A DNA stretch of 64,000 nucleotides. Source: Plantago ovata. Its lineage: Eukaryota > Streptophyta > Magnoliopsida > Lamiales > Plantaginaceae. The notes beneath the pieces were generated by a model. That model saw only the letters and a list, made by a program, of their open reading frames with translations. It did no database searches and was not told the DNA's origin. The translations under genes and the position numbers were made by a program. Below are positions 1 to 10,916 of this stretch, in pieces. The stretch spans positions 56,905,253 to 56,969,252 of the forward strand of contig CM051458.1 of NCBI GenBank assembly GCA_028274465.1. Direction: 5' to 3'. Positions within the stretch are counted from its first letter, which is position 1. Each line of letters opens with the position of its first letter.

Positions 1-366
1 TTTGATCAAATCAAATTCAACACTTCTAGCTGTCGTCTTAAAGAGCGACTCAAGATGCTTCAGCATCTCATACGGCAACATGCTTTCATGTTGCCTCTGC
101 AGCTCATTGCTCATTGCCGCCAGCATAGTACACTGCGCGGATCTAGCATCCTCATGATGCTTATCAGACTTTGCCTTGTTGGCTTAATTCCAAGCAACAA
201 CTTGATCGGCAGTCTGATTCTCGGGACACATGGGAATGACCTCGTCCAAGACGTACTCAATCTTTTTGTACCTCAGCACCAAACGTATATTCCTGATCCA
301 ATCTAGGAAGTTTGGTCCGATCAAAATTTGCTTCTCTAAGACAGCACGGAGCGAGATACTCGCCAT
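1..366 (-). pseudogene. Copia gag, N-terminal part
   Basis: This is the start of the gag protein of a minus-strand Ty1/Copia element; gag coats the RNA genome in the cytoplasmic particle. The ATG is at 366. The first 60 residues carry the gag-like signature GPNFLDWIRNIRLVLRYKK followed by YVLDE. A TAA at 184-186 stops the frame after AWN, but the same frame continues to the window edge with further gag-like sequence (ANKAKSDKHHED, then LAAMSNELQ). The rest of the element lies outside the window to the left. The PBS and 5' LTR to the right fit this orientation. One nonsense change makes it a pseudogene. The family is well supported; the lineage is not assigned. Confidence 0.8.
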
Positions 367-1788
367 CTTGGTTTCCTAAGGAGAAATAGTATAGACCGAA
401 AATAATAAATCAACTATTGAAATACTATTTCTAAATACATAGTCAGCATAACTAAACAACAAGGTCCTTTAACTGTTTAGCTCCCACTATTTTCACATAT
501 GCTTGCCCCCAAAACAACATATGGGTAATGTCCAATAAGTTACCGTAGTGGCCAAGATCCAAATCCATACTATGCTATACTCCAACGGGGGCTGGTCACA
601 TAGCATAATATGACCGGTAGGACTATCCAATTGCGTCACGCAACTCTTGGGTGTTAAATCTAATTTAACCCGATGCTCTACATATTGTACCTATCGAGGT
701 CACTAGATACAATATGCAGTAAGTTATAACCATAGGCTTACTCTAATCTGACGATCACTGCGAGTCTGCAAGACGAGGTCGCCAATACAGGGAAACACAA
801 TGGAAGTTCAGAATTAAAGCACCCCATGGAAAGCATCTCAGAAATACATACATATACATATTTCTGCACTTATATTGGTTGGGGCTTGTAGCTTGAGGGT
901 TGTTATCAGTCATCTACAAACAAATAAGGGTGCCGCCTACCCATCATGCATGAGCGGTCTACACGTAATGGATGCCGCCTATCCATTCTAGTTCTAAACG
1001 CGGTCAAGCACATAATGGGCGCCGCCTACCCATACATAAAATATGCGGTCCGACAAATAAGAGGGCGCCGCCTACCCTCGCATGCATAGCGGTCGAACGG
1101 AAAGTAAAATACGTGGTATTTAAACATGCATTGTCAAACAATAGCATATCGAGCAAACAAACAAGTAGTAGCCTATGTGGATGCCAAATGACTTCATAAC
1201 TTCATTACGAAAATTATAATCCCATACTTATAATCTCTATGAAAAAATTGAAAATTTGAAATAGATTGAAAAATCGAAAATTCTATTGACCAGGTAGCAA
1301 TTTTTGAAAAGCCGAAGGACTCAATTGTAATTTTCAAAACATTGGAGGTGTTAAATCTAAAATTCAAAAAGTAGAAGGACTTATTTGCAATAAACAATAA
1401 ATTGATAAATCACAAATAAGCCCCTTAACTTTATACTAATTAAATTTAACTCCTCTAGTTACAAATAATTACAATTAAATCATATTTATATTCCAAATAT
1501 AAAATTCAATCCTCAAAATTTTCAAAATTCGATTTTGAAAATACCCGGGGAAGGGACCAAGTCCCGTCCCCTAACGTGCCCGCGGCCGCAGGCGCCCGGC
1601 GCCTGCGTCACGCAGCCGGCCCGGTATATATATATATAAATTTTAAATTTTATTTTTTTCTAAATATAAATTCTAAATATATATAAAAACAAAACTTTTG
1701 AAAATCGAATTAATCACAGAATCAATTACATCCACATAAACTACAAAATCACATAACATATATACGAATATGCATAATCAATTAACAT
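367..1788 (-). other. Copia 5' leader, non-coding
   Basis: This is the untranslated leader between the PBS and gag of the minus-strand Copia element. I see no coding potential. It is AT-rich apart from a GC-rich block near 1577-1625 that holds an inverted repeat (CAGGCGCC/GGCGCCTG), directly beside a TATATA run. It also holds the four-unit minisatellite listed separately. Such leaders normally carry packaging and dimerisation signals, but none can be named here. Confidence 0.6.
925..1108. repeat. Four-unit minisatellite in Copia leader
   Basis: About four imperfect units of 45-48 bp follow one another. Each contains GCCGCCTACCCA, or a one-base variant of it, and ends in GCGGTC. The spacers between them differ much more than these cores. 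The repeat lies in the untranslated leader between PBS and gag of the minus-strand Copia element. Confidence 0.7.
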
Positions 1789-1801
1789 GGCTCCGATACC
1801 A
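1789..1801 (-). promoter_or_regulatory. Primer-binding site, initiator tRNA-Met
   Basis: Read on the minus strand the site is TGGTATCGGAGCC, one base from the usual plant Copia PBS TGGTATCAGAGCC. It pairs with the 3' end of initiator tRNA-Met and primes minus-strand DNA synthesis. One base separates it from the LTR end (…TTCTTACA), which fixes the LTR boundary and the element's orientation. Confidence 0.85.
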
Positions 1802-1802
1802 C

Positions 1803-3525
1803 TGTAAGAAAATATGGTCAGAGTTACCCCTAGTGTACGCAGCGGAATTTCAAAAATTTTCTTAACATGTAGGTTAATTGATCATGTATATAGCATATAT
1901 ATTAAACACGTCAATTAGAAGACCTACAATACTCCAAAAGCAAGCACAGGTACCAAATCTTCGTAATAGTCCGGTGAATCTTCTCCTTCGTCGAAGTCGA
2001 AGATATCTGCAATACTTTGATTATCTGCAAGACAATAAAAGTTAGTTTCCGGCACTTTGAACCTAGACCTTGGTATCCACGGATGAATAGCTTATCGGAA
2101 AGAATGCTAGGATATTCTTTGTGTGGCCAAGAAGATGGGGCGGCGGTTTTCCTCCAGTGAGGGGTGGCGCGCGCGTGGCTAGTATGAGGTAGGGGAGAGC
2201 TTTTTATTTTCTCTAAGAAAACTGGTAGAAAGAATGATCTAAAAGTTTGTCTGTTCAATCAACCATAATAAAGCTCTTTAATTGTCTACTATATATAGTA
2301 GTCAATAGAAGCCTAATGAATAATTAATTAGACTTCATTCCCAATCAAGTTAGAACTCAATCAGGAAAATCTAACTTATCCCATGGACTTCTAAGAGAGG
2401 AAGGAGTCGAACTTCTTCCCCTACTCCATCTCTCGCGCGCGCGCGTCCCAAGGGAGATAGGTGGGTCCCGATTTTGGGACCCACTTATAGTTCTAAGGCA
2501 ATTCAAACTCCAAGTAGATTTTTCCCATGTGCATATATTAATTCTAAATTAACATATCCTTTCAAATCAAACCTCTATTATATTTCTAAAATATAATCTT
2601 TAATTGTATTTACATAAAATACAATTCATCAGCCAATTCAATTAATAATTCCAAATCATTAATTCAGCCACAAATTATTATAATTAATTCGAAATCAATT
2701 ATAATTCATCAATCACAATTAATTCCAAATTAATTGCGATTCCATCTTCAAGGATATTCGGATAAGCTGAATCACCACATAGTGTGACCCATAGGGCCTC
2801 ATTGTATTAAGCAAGTCCTAGACTAGGCAAAATGGAATTCCTAGACGGTTCCATTTGCAATATTAATACATGAGGACGTTTGAGAGGTTTCTCAAAGCAA
2901 ACCCTTTCGTTGTGAAGTCTGTTGCGCTCAACGCGGCGATGGTAACGTCCCTTCATCTGACTGACTCGAATGCATCTAGGATCGATGAAGTGTCTATCCC
3001 AATAATACATCCACGGGCGTCTTCAGTGAGTTGCATGGTGAATTCAATATCTATTATGACTATCATAATAATATTGATACGTTGGCCAGCGGTTTTACCA
3101 ATCACAACTATGAACGACTATGAGCAGTGCTCTCCTGTGCTACACATGAGAGATGAATCCTTCACAAAAACACTTATCATCCCCATTTGTATGTAGCCAT
3201 AATCCTGGATCGTGTCTTGGGTCAACTGCTTATTCAGAGTTGACATCGACGGGTCCAACAAGGATATGGGGCAACAAATGTGATGATAAAGTCTTGTAAG
3301 TCCAAAGGACGACTGGCATCACTTCGACAACTTGCCGGTTCCCATAGACACTTCGGTGTAGAGTATACATCAATGGGAGTGTCCGGTGGGTACTTGCATT
3401 GTTCGGTAATCACCCTTCGAACAACTATGCGTAGTTATGGGAACGTTTCTTGATTGTCCAACAATCCGTTCCGTGGCCGTGGGATCGGCTCACACTTTCT
3501 CTAACAAGTATAACCTCCACGCATA
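1803..3525 (-). mobile_element. Copia 5' LTR, PBS-side part
   Basis: This is the promoter-bearing 5' LTR of the minus-strand Copia element. Its PBS-side end is exact: on the minus strand it finishes TTCTTACA one base from the PBS. A minus-strand TATA-like sequence lies near 2285-2295. The LTR is split at 3525/13548 by the Athila-like insertion; one copy of the TSD GCATA lies on each side, and the sequence reads through smoothly once the insertion is removed. TGTTAGAG at about 3507 was an alternative outer end, but I favour continuation to 13858, giving an LTR of about 2 kb. No second LTR is visible, so age cannot be read. Confidence 0.7.
3521..3525. repeat. Target-site duplication GCATA, left copy
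   Basis: GCATA here matches GCATA at 13543-13547 immediately beyond the other end of the Athila-like element. This is the 5-bp duplication expected of an LTR-retrotransposon integrase. Confidence 0.9.
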
Positions 3526-4702
3526 TGAAGAACTGGTTCAGAACTTGTCAGATTCTAGTTAATCAAATAAATTTATATTGAGCCAAAGGCAATTCACAAC
3601 TACAACGAAAACCGTAGTGCAGCAGTAAAATAACCTCGAGTGTCGATCTCTAAGGACTATAACTAGCTTTATCTAATCTAACATAAGAATATAAAATCAA
3701 CAAACTACTTAGCAAAGGTTTTTCTTATCAGATAATGGAGGCTGGTGATAGTATGATCATTCAAAGCATAGCAGGTTAATAATCATGCATGAAGTACCCG
3801 GTTTTGCATAGAGATCTTTGATCAATGAATTTTCCAATTGTGTTCCGTTATTAGTCAACACTACGAAGATAGAGGTTTTAGATTGATCAAAGAAATAAAG
3901 CAATAACTCAAAGCCTAATGCGCGATATAGCCATTAGCATAATTATCAACCCTTCGCTAAGAAATCACATACTATCACCAACGAGAAGTTTAGCTACTCA
4001 TAGATGTCATGCAATCAACAGAAATCATAGCAAGATTGAACGAAAACATGTTGAAAGATAAATAAATATAAATAGAAAAACTGTAAGATACAATGTTACC
4101 GAAAGTTGTCAATCTCCCAAGAATCGCGATCTTACAAGCTCCAAAACGCTAAGAAAAAGTATCTCCTAAGCTAAGAATCCCCAGAACAGGCTCTGGAGAA
4201 TTCCTACCTAAAACTAATGAGAAAGGTGAGAGAAAAGGTCTGGAAGAGTATGAAAAACGGAGAAAACTGAGCAACTATATATAGTGATTCGGTAGGTGTG
4301 GGGCGAGTCGCCCCACACACCGGGCGATTCGCCCCACGTCCCGGGCAACTCGCCCGGGAGGTTCTGTCGGCTGGAAACGCGTTTTTGGATTTCTTTTCCT
4401 TTTCGGACTCGGTTTTTGCCTTCTAGTGACCTTTTAGCCTTCAGACTCGACCCCTAGACTTCAAATCCTATCCGGAATCTTCTAGATACTCCAATTAGGC
4501 CTTCGGAATACCAATTCCTTGTCTACTTCAATATAATTGCCCGGAAAACCTCGTTTTTCACCCAAAACCTGTAAAATACAAACTAAAGGGAAACGTGACA
4601 CTATTCTAATAAAATGCACTAAAATATAGTTAAATTAACATAGAGGATAGCTGAATTGGTGAAAAAAAGACTCAAATGAAAGTGTAAAATACATGTTCAT
4701 CA
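3526..4702 (-). repeat. 3' LTR of Athila-like element
   Basis: On the minus strand the LTR begins TGATGAACATG and ends CAGTTCTTCA, one mismatch from the terminus of its partner (CAGTTCATCA). A minus-strand TATA box (ACTATATATAGT, 4274-4285) is followed upstream, at 4299-4360, by three GC-rich palindromes of the type GGGCGANTCGCCC. It is 1177 bp against 1206 bp for the 5' LTR; most of the difference lies in and beside the palindrome array. Confidence 0.9.
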
Positions 4703-6399
4703 AACTCCCCAAACCGAACCTTTGCTTGTCCTCAAGTAACTAAGCTAGACTCTAATGCAAAAAACAATGCAACACAAAAAATGGAGTCTCATGCCAAATG
4801 AAATGAACTAATCTATTGAATCTATCAAAAAACATATGAACAAAAACCATACACATTCATAACATGAATATAGGTTGAAGAATGCCTCGATTGACTCATA
4901 CACAATCACATAAGCACTTATGTCAAGACAAGATATCCTCTCGTGACATTCTCTACCTGGACCTAGTCAGTGACGACGTAATAAAACATGTTAAAATACG
5001 AATGGTTGTCCCGTGCCTATGAAACTGAGGACTTACTACTCTTCACAAAGTTAAGACTTTTCCTCAAAGAGGTCGAACCAATACTGGCTTTCATCAAACG
5101 AAGGAGGGTTCCCTAAAAAGATAACACTCCCCTATTCTACCCATCTCTCAAGCAAAGCCTTAAGCTATTCACCACTTCCTGAATGGCAGGACGAGGGTGG
5201 TCTAGAACAGATGACACTCAAAAGAAAACATAAAAAATTACAACACGATTACGAACATTACATGAATTGGAAAATGAGACACAAAACTTTGCTAACTGCT
5301 TTTTGGCTCTTTTTTTGGACCCTTCTTTGCTTTTTTGGGGTCTTTTCTCTTCTTTTTTTTCTTTTCCAGTTTTTTTTCTTTTTTTCCTGGAATTTTTCTT
5401 TTCTCTTTTTTTTCGATTTTTTTTTTTAGCCAGCAGTAGCACAACGAAAAATAAAGTAAAATGACTCACAAACGACCTCCCCAAACCTCTTCGTCGAATA
5501 GGTTGGAGTGCAAACTTTACGAAAAAGGAAAAATAAAAATCACAACACATACTCAAGAATCGAAAAACAAGTCTAATGATAGTGTAACCCCCTCCCCAAA
5601 CCTATTCGGAAGAATAGGTTGCAAACAAAGGATCACAGAATCTCACACTACCTCCTTCCTAGGCATTTAGCAATCTCAAAGCAAGGTGAAGACTTGTTGC
5701 CTCTTAGGTACATAATTACTCGGGAAAAAACAACCATAAGACCCTAACATGCATCATCCTATTATAAAGGCCTTCGTGAACCGCAGTAGAGAAAACACCA
5801 CTAGATGTCGAGACTACCAAGCTTAACCAAGTGCAATACATAAATGTGACAAGCCAAGCGAGAAAAACCTCAAACAAATTCATAGAGATGAAGCATATGA
5901 TTAATGTTATAATTAGTTAATCTACCCAATAAAAAAGTTCAAAAAATTTGGCAATAAACTCCACATAAAACATGCAAGACTATCCTAGGATGAATGTAGT
6001 GTATGCAACTAGAAACTAAGAAAGCAGTAAACGTGCAAATGCAAACAAAAAACAAGATACCAATCAACACAAAGCCAAACAATACTTAACATCATGGTTC
6101 ACATCCCATCCCCCTCATGAAACTTAAGCTAGTCCCTAGCAAAAGAGAATGAGTAAATAAAAAGTGATACTAGATGTTACCGAACGGTTTGGCCTTGGTC
6201 GGTTGAGAGTGGACATGTGAAAAGGCTAGTTATCGGGATTGTTATCCCCATAATAGTCTCTCCACATGTCAGACAGGAGATCCTGTTGCCGCTGGATGCG
6301 CTGTTGTTGTTCCCACATTACCTGCCTCTCCTCTCGGCGTTGCTCCTCAATCATCTCCCAATCGCGGTTGCGCTGGGCAATGTGTCCGTCAAGGTCATG
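4703..6399. other. 3' non-coding region of Athila-like element
   Basis: There is no convincing gene here. On the minus strand a polypurine tract (GGTTTGGGGAGTT, 4703-4715) lies directly against the 3' LTR and would prime plus-strand synthesis. A pyrimidine-rich tract at about 5307-5430 (almost pure T/C on plus, A/G on minus) gives long lysine-rich spurious frames. Short motifs of the type CCCCAAACCT…AATAGG recur near 5480 and 5590. Confidence 0.6.
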
Positions 6400-6995
6400 T
6401 CACATTCCTTGGACAGTAGTGGTCAAGGCTGCAACACTATCATTGATATGGGCCCGAAAATCAGAGAAGTCAAAGCCTTGAGACCCATGTGGTGCTCGAG
6501 ACGGTGCATGTGGTGCTCTATGGACAAAAGGAATATCCGGGATAGGGGCTCGGCCATCATCAGCTTCCATAGCATCCTCATAATCATTTTCATTATCTGA
6601 ATCTGTCGGTTGGAAGGGTGCTTCCACATCAGCAGCAGCAGCCGTGGGGTTCTTCATTTGATACCTAGTTAGCTGCACATCAATAGTCGAAGGTGAAAGG
6701 GCAGCGACCTCGCAATCTCCCTCATCAATGTCCTCGACCCCGTAATATTTGCAGTAGGCAGTGATGAAGCTCGGAAAAATGAAGGGCTTCTTCTTCTTCT
6801 CCCAATGGCGCTCATATTCGGCATACATGATGTGACCGATGTCGATTCGATGATTGCCTATCAAGAAGTAGAGGAGCTCGGCATAATTCGGATGTATCCA
6901 AGTGTCATTCATTATGCGGATCAAGTTGAAAATGCAGAATTTCATGACCACTTTAGCCTCGATGCTAAGGTCACTCTGACAGATTCGTGCAGGTT

Positions 6996-7000
6996 GTGCT
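6996..7000. repeat. Target-site duplication GTGCT
   Basis: GTGCT precedes the solo LTR and is repeated exactly at 8375-8379 after it. This proves a clean integrase-mediated insertion. Confidence 0.92.
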
Positions 7001-8374
7001 TGATGAACGTATTTTTGACGCGTTCATCTTGTCTTTTTTACCTTCTTTTGCTATCTTTTAGCCTTGTTTTTGGGTTAGTTTTGTAGAATAGTGTCACGTT
7101 TTGTGTTTTCTGCATTTTCAGGCACTTAGGTACGAAACGGCATTTTTGGAGCTAAAAACGAGCCTTTTTGATGGAAAAGATGGCCACGTTGAAGTTCCCC
7201 AATCTCCGTGGCTTGTTCGTGAGTGTCTGAGCCCCAATAAGTGCCGAGAAGGACGAGCCCAAGGCACCCGAGGGCCGTTCGTGGGCAAAAGATCGAGTTT
7301 CGAGGCCAAAATTTGCCCAGGAGGCTAGCCCTTCGCTTGGAATTGGAGAAGCGGGACGCTTGGAATTTCAGGAGATTTCAAAAGAGGAACAGGAAGCAAG
7401 CGCTTCGCTTGGCTCTGCCCAAGTGAAGCGCTTGGCAGCCGTTACAGATCCAGATTTTGCCTTCATTACTTGATTTGGGAGTTACTTTTTGATATACAGA
7501 ACATTGGAGACGAGTTTTGGACAGCCCTAATCCCCAAAAACTCAGAGAAACTCATAGATTCATTGTAATTTAGGTTGGGATTCGAGATTTTGATTGGAAT
7601 TCATCCTTTGTAATCATCTACGGAGAGGTTTTCTTTGCTTTCCACCGATTAGTGACAACTTTGGTGGTAACTTGTATCACTCTCTTGTCTTGTAGTTTGA
7701 TTTGATGTATTCTGATTATTATTCATATGAATTGATTTCTATGTTGATGAATATGAGTAGCTAAATCCTTTGTGTTGGTGGTAGAATGTAGAATTATGCA
7801 TGTTATGGATTATGCTTATGCTTACATGAGGTTTTGAGTCAATCTTGCTGCAAATTACTTCATATGATTCGTAGTTGCCTATAAAATATATTCGAATAGA
7901 GTATGTGACAAACTCGTTGGTCAATGAAAGCTATAGGATTGTATGTTAGTGATTTGCAGCATGCTAGATAAATGGTGTTAGTGACAAGCACCTCTAAATT
8001 ATTGATAGTGACCTTTCATGATGTGTGTCTTGAAAGTTACCTAGACAAGTTGCTTAGCAGACTTAGTTGAAGGTTTTACGCACTGAACTTGTGAGCATAT
8101 TAGTAATCCATGCATGTGTATTCGATTTCTACCACCGACCGTTTTCCAAACTTGTTTACAAAAACATTTGATTTCTCACTTCCTTTGTTCAAACATCTTT
8201 CTCAAAAATCATCATCTAGTTGACTGAAATTAGCTAGCAGAAACCTTGATCAAAGCCACGTTAGGTCCCGAGAGAACGACACTCGGAGACAACTTGCCAT
8301 TGCACTCTGTTTGTGTAGTGAAAGGTGTTCTTTGGCTTTTAAACAAATTTAATTGGTGAAAAACGACATCATCA
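7001..8374 (+). mobile_element. Solo LTR, Athila-related
   Basis: This 1374-bp solo LTR starts TGATGAACGT and ends GACATCATCA, flanked by GTGCT on both sides. Start, end and internal blocks such as GAGAACGACACTCG relate it to the Athila-type LTRs elsewhere in the window, but it is a distinct family. Recombination between the two LTRs of a full insertion removed the internal part. Its 7320-7440 segment carries inverted AAGCGCTTCGCTTGG-type repeats where the other LTRs carry GGGCGANTCGCCC palindromes. Confidence 0.9.
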
Positions 8375-8969
8375 GTGCTCCGGTATCTGAATACTTATAC
8401 TCCCTGTTGCAGATCACATCTGTAATTGCACTTCCGATCACCCTAGTGGCCCTTGAATATTCGTAGGGGTGGTTGCTTCCTGTGAACTCCCGTTCCCCAA
8501 GATGGATGAAGGCAGAAATTGAGGCCGGCGTCCATGGTACTATTACGCCCCGAACGAGTACCCCCTCCTTCTCCTCAAGGTCAGTGTATCCAGCATAGAA
8601 CTCATGAAGGAGGCTCGTATCGTACCCCTTGAACCGGTTGGAAGTATACCAAACCCAATTCCTTCTCCTCGCTAGACGGGAGAGTGTCCTGTACACCGCC
8701 CTGTGAGTTACTTCATCCGAAATGTCGATCCTTCTGTCCGGTATAATCGATTGCCCACCTTGAGCTAGCTCCGCTTCGAGCCTCTGTCGGACATCTATTG
8801 CGGCTAGAGACAACTCGTACAACTCGTGGGAAGGTTGAGAGCTTGAGGCTACCCCCTTACCCTTCTTGCTTGAGCCAGCTTTCTTCGATCCTCGTGGATC
8901 CATGATTCCTACAAACAGCAATTTGTATCTTGTATGACACAAAATAGACATATGCATATGCGAGTGCAA

Positions 8970-10041
8970 GAGCGAACATACGAGCGATATCTACAACAAT
9001 CGAACTCCTCAAAAACCTCCATGTCTAGTCTAGCTACTTCAACATGCAACATATCAATGTAACTACTACATGCACATATCACATTATGCTCTTGCTAGAC
9101 AACCAATAGCCTTGAATCATAAGGCTCAATTCATACCATAGTAGCAAAAAATCTATCATCATAAATCCTCAACTTCATCAATCATGCATTCTACCAACAT
9201 GCCCATCATTATCACATCAACAAACACAAGTTTGAACATGGAATGAAAGGAAAAGATACATTGCATAACAAGATATAGATATCTAACAGCAAAATTCTCA
9301 AACCATCAAACCAAGCCTAATTGAACATGCAATTCATAGTGAATAACGTTTCTAATCACACAAATCATCAACCCATACATCATACAAGCTTAATTGAAGC
9401 ATAAATCAAAAAAACCCCAAATTTGAAAAATTAGGGTTCATGTGAGATTACCTCAAATCCGAAGATTGAATGAACTAGGAAGAAATTTGTTCGGATGAAA
9501 AGAAAGAGCACGTGATGGGCTTCGATTGAAGCTAAAGAACGCACAATTTGATGGAGTAATGAAGATTTTATGAAGGATTGAAGAGATTTTGAAAATTTGG
9601 GAATTTTTGGAGTTAGAAGGTGAAAGAGATGAGAAAAATGGAGAAATGGGAGTCATCTCCGATTTTTTTTACCTGCTGGAACCACGGGGCGAGTCGCCCC
9701 GAGCGTGGGGCGAATCGCCCCGCACGTCCAGAGAGCGTGGAGCTCTCTAGACATGTGGGGCGATTCGCCCCCCACCTCCTGAGGTGGGGAGACAAAAATT
9801 TTGAAAAAACACGGTTTTTTTAATCCCCGAAAACCATTCTACTCAAAAAACCACTCGAAAAAGTTCAATCAAACACAAACATAAGCACATACGACACAGA
9901 GACGAATAAATTCACATATGAAAAGCAAATTGTTCAATGAGTGAATGCATGCAATAAAGCGGTAAAAAAGCGATAAAAACTCCGGGTTGCCTCCCGGATA
10001 GCGCCATTGTTTATAGTCTTTGACTCGACTCCTTCTTGCGC
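8970..10041 (-). other. Spacer between protease and downstream ORF
   Basis: This is where reverse transcriptase and integrase would normally lie in an Athila element, but no such motif is visible on either strand. The sequence is AT-rich with many CAT/ATCA words. At 9684-9782 there is a cluster of GC-rich palindromes like those in the LTR promoters. At about 9976-10010 the motif GGTTGCCTCCCGGATAGCGC recurs; the same motif is present in the second Athila-like copy at about 52332-52365 on the other strand. Confidence 0.6.
9684..9782 (-). promoter_or_regulatory. Internal GC-palindrome cluster, possible promoter
   Basis: GGGGCGAGTCGCCCC, GGGGCGAATCGCCCC and GGGGCGATTCGCCCC follow one another, with a further inverted pair AGAGAGC/GCTCTCT between them. 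The same palindrome class stands beside the TATA boxes of the LTRs. The cluster lies upstream, on the minus strand, of the split ORF, so an internal promoter is an inference; no clear TATA box is seen here. Confidence 0.4.
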
Positions 10042-10722
10042 CTAGCTCTTCTTCTTGAGGGTACTAGACTTCCCCTTCATGGATCTTCTCCTCATGCCAC
10101 GAACCTGTGAATAAGAATGAACAAAGACAACAAGACCACAGTAGTTAATGGTGTGAGAAGCATTGAAGTGATCAGGTGGATCAGATATGGCTCGCAACAC
10201 ATGTCGCTTGCCATCCACCTCAATGGTGCAAGTCCTTCGGTAGATGTCTATCACGAAGCGTAGCTTGGTCAAGAACGTTCGCCCCAATAGAACAACATCC
10301 CCCATCCCAGGTGTAGACGCCGGCATAACTACAAAATTCGTGTACACAGAAGCTTCACCAATCTTGACCAATACATTCTTCATAACGCCTTCGGGTATCA
10401 CAGAGGATCCATCCGCCAATTGCACAATAGCGTTATGCTCAGATAGTTTTCCAATGCTACTCTTCTCCAACACATTCATCGGGAGCACATTAGAGTAGGA
10501 TCCCGTGTCTAGTGTAGCACGGACATCTTCAAGTTCACCAATCCCGACCTTAACATCGAAACTTTGAGGGAGTGGCTCGGGATCCTCTTCACTCTCATCA
10601 GTACCAAGGTCCTTCTCTTCTTCCTTGGCTAGTGGGGGTCCTTCATTCTTGCAACACTCACACTTAGCAACCTTCTTGATGGTGATTTCAACAGGTAGAT
10701 CACCCACCAAGGTAATGGACAT
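10042..10722 (-). CDS. Athila-like retropepsin domain ORF
   Basis: This 226-residue frame carries the retroviral-type aspartic protease that would cut the gag polyprotein inside the particle. The active-site motif LDTGSYSNV has DTGS at residues 72-75, preceded by the strand DVKVGIGELEDVRATL. Further on, VVLLGRTFL resembles the conserved flap and LLG region. The N-terminal part holds cysteines (CECC) and an acidic linker. It lies downstream of gag, with no visible pol domains following, and ends in a basic tail. In life it would be made as part of a gag-pro fusion, so the ATG used is only the first in frame. The frame itself is intact. Confidence 0.8.
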   Translation of the reverse strand: MSITLVGDLPVEITIKKVAKCECCKNEGPPLAKEEEKDLGTDESEEDPEPLPQSFDVKVGIGELEDVRATLDTGSYSNVLPMNVLEKSSIGKLSEHNAIVQLADGSSVIPEGVMKNVLVKIGEASVYTNFVVMPASTPGMGDVVLLGRTFLTKLRFVIDIYRRTCTIEVDGKRHVLRAISDPPDHFNASHTINYCGLVVFVHSYSQVRGMRRRSMKGKSSTLKKKS

Positions 10723-10916
10723 CGACTTCTCAGTGTTGCTAGGCAGCTTGCCTTGCTCCCTACTTGCTCCTCAGTCAATCAACTCTTGCATCTTTTGATG
10801 GGCAAGCCTAGTGCTCTCTTCCAATCGATCAAGCCTCGCCCTAGTCTTCTCAGAATCTTCTTCACAACGTTTGAGAAAACTTTGGGTGTGATCAACCATC
10901 TTTTGTAAGTTCTCCA

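Larger units (their letters stand above)
6400..8969 (-). pseudogene. Plant-transposon ORF split by solo LTR
   Basis: This ORF sits at the envelope position of the Athila-like element. The N-terminal half (8969-8375) carries the motif REFTGSNHPYEYSRA and the phrase VRGVIVPWTPASISAFI, which resemble the 'putative plant transposon protein' domain found in many plant Gypsy elements. The C-terminal half (6995-6400) has an acidic stretch (SDNENDYEDAMEADDG). A solo LTR at 7001-8374 separates them. Leaving out the LTR and one TSD copy gives 595 + 596 = 1191 bases, 397 codons including the stop, so the frame was open before the insertion. The function of this protein family is unknown. Confidence 0.75.

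Noticed and set aside
925-1108. CRISPR-like spaced repeat
   Set aside because: There are only four imperfect units in a plant retrotransposon leader and no cas genes; a minisatellite explains it.
3494-3507. TGTTAGAG (minus strand) as the start of the long Copia LTR
   Set aside because: It is possible, but the sequence beyond the Athila-like insertion continues in LTR-like fashion to 13858, where Copia coding of the other element begins.
5218-5556. Lysine/arginine-rich minus-strand frame of 112 residues
   Set aside because: It comes entirely from a purine-rich tract in a non-coding region and has no domain.
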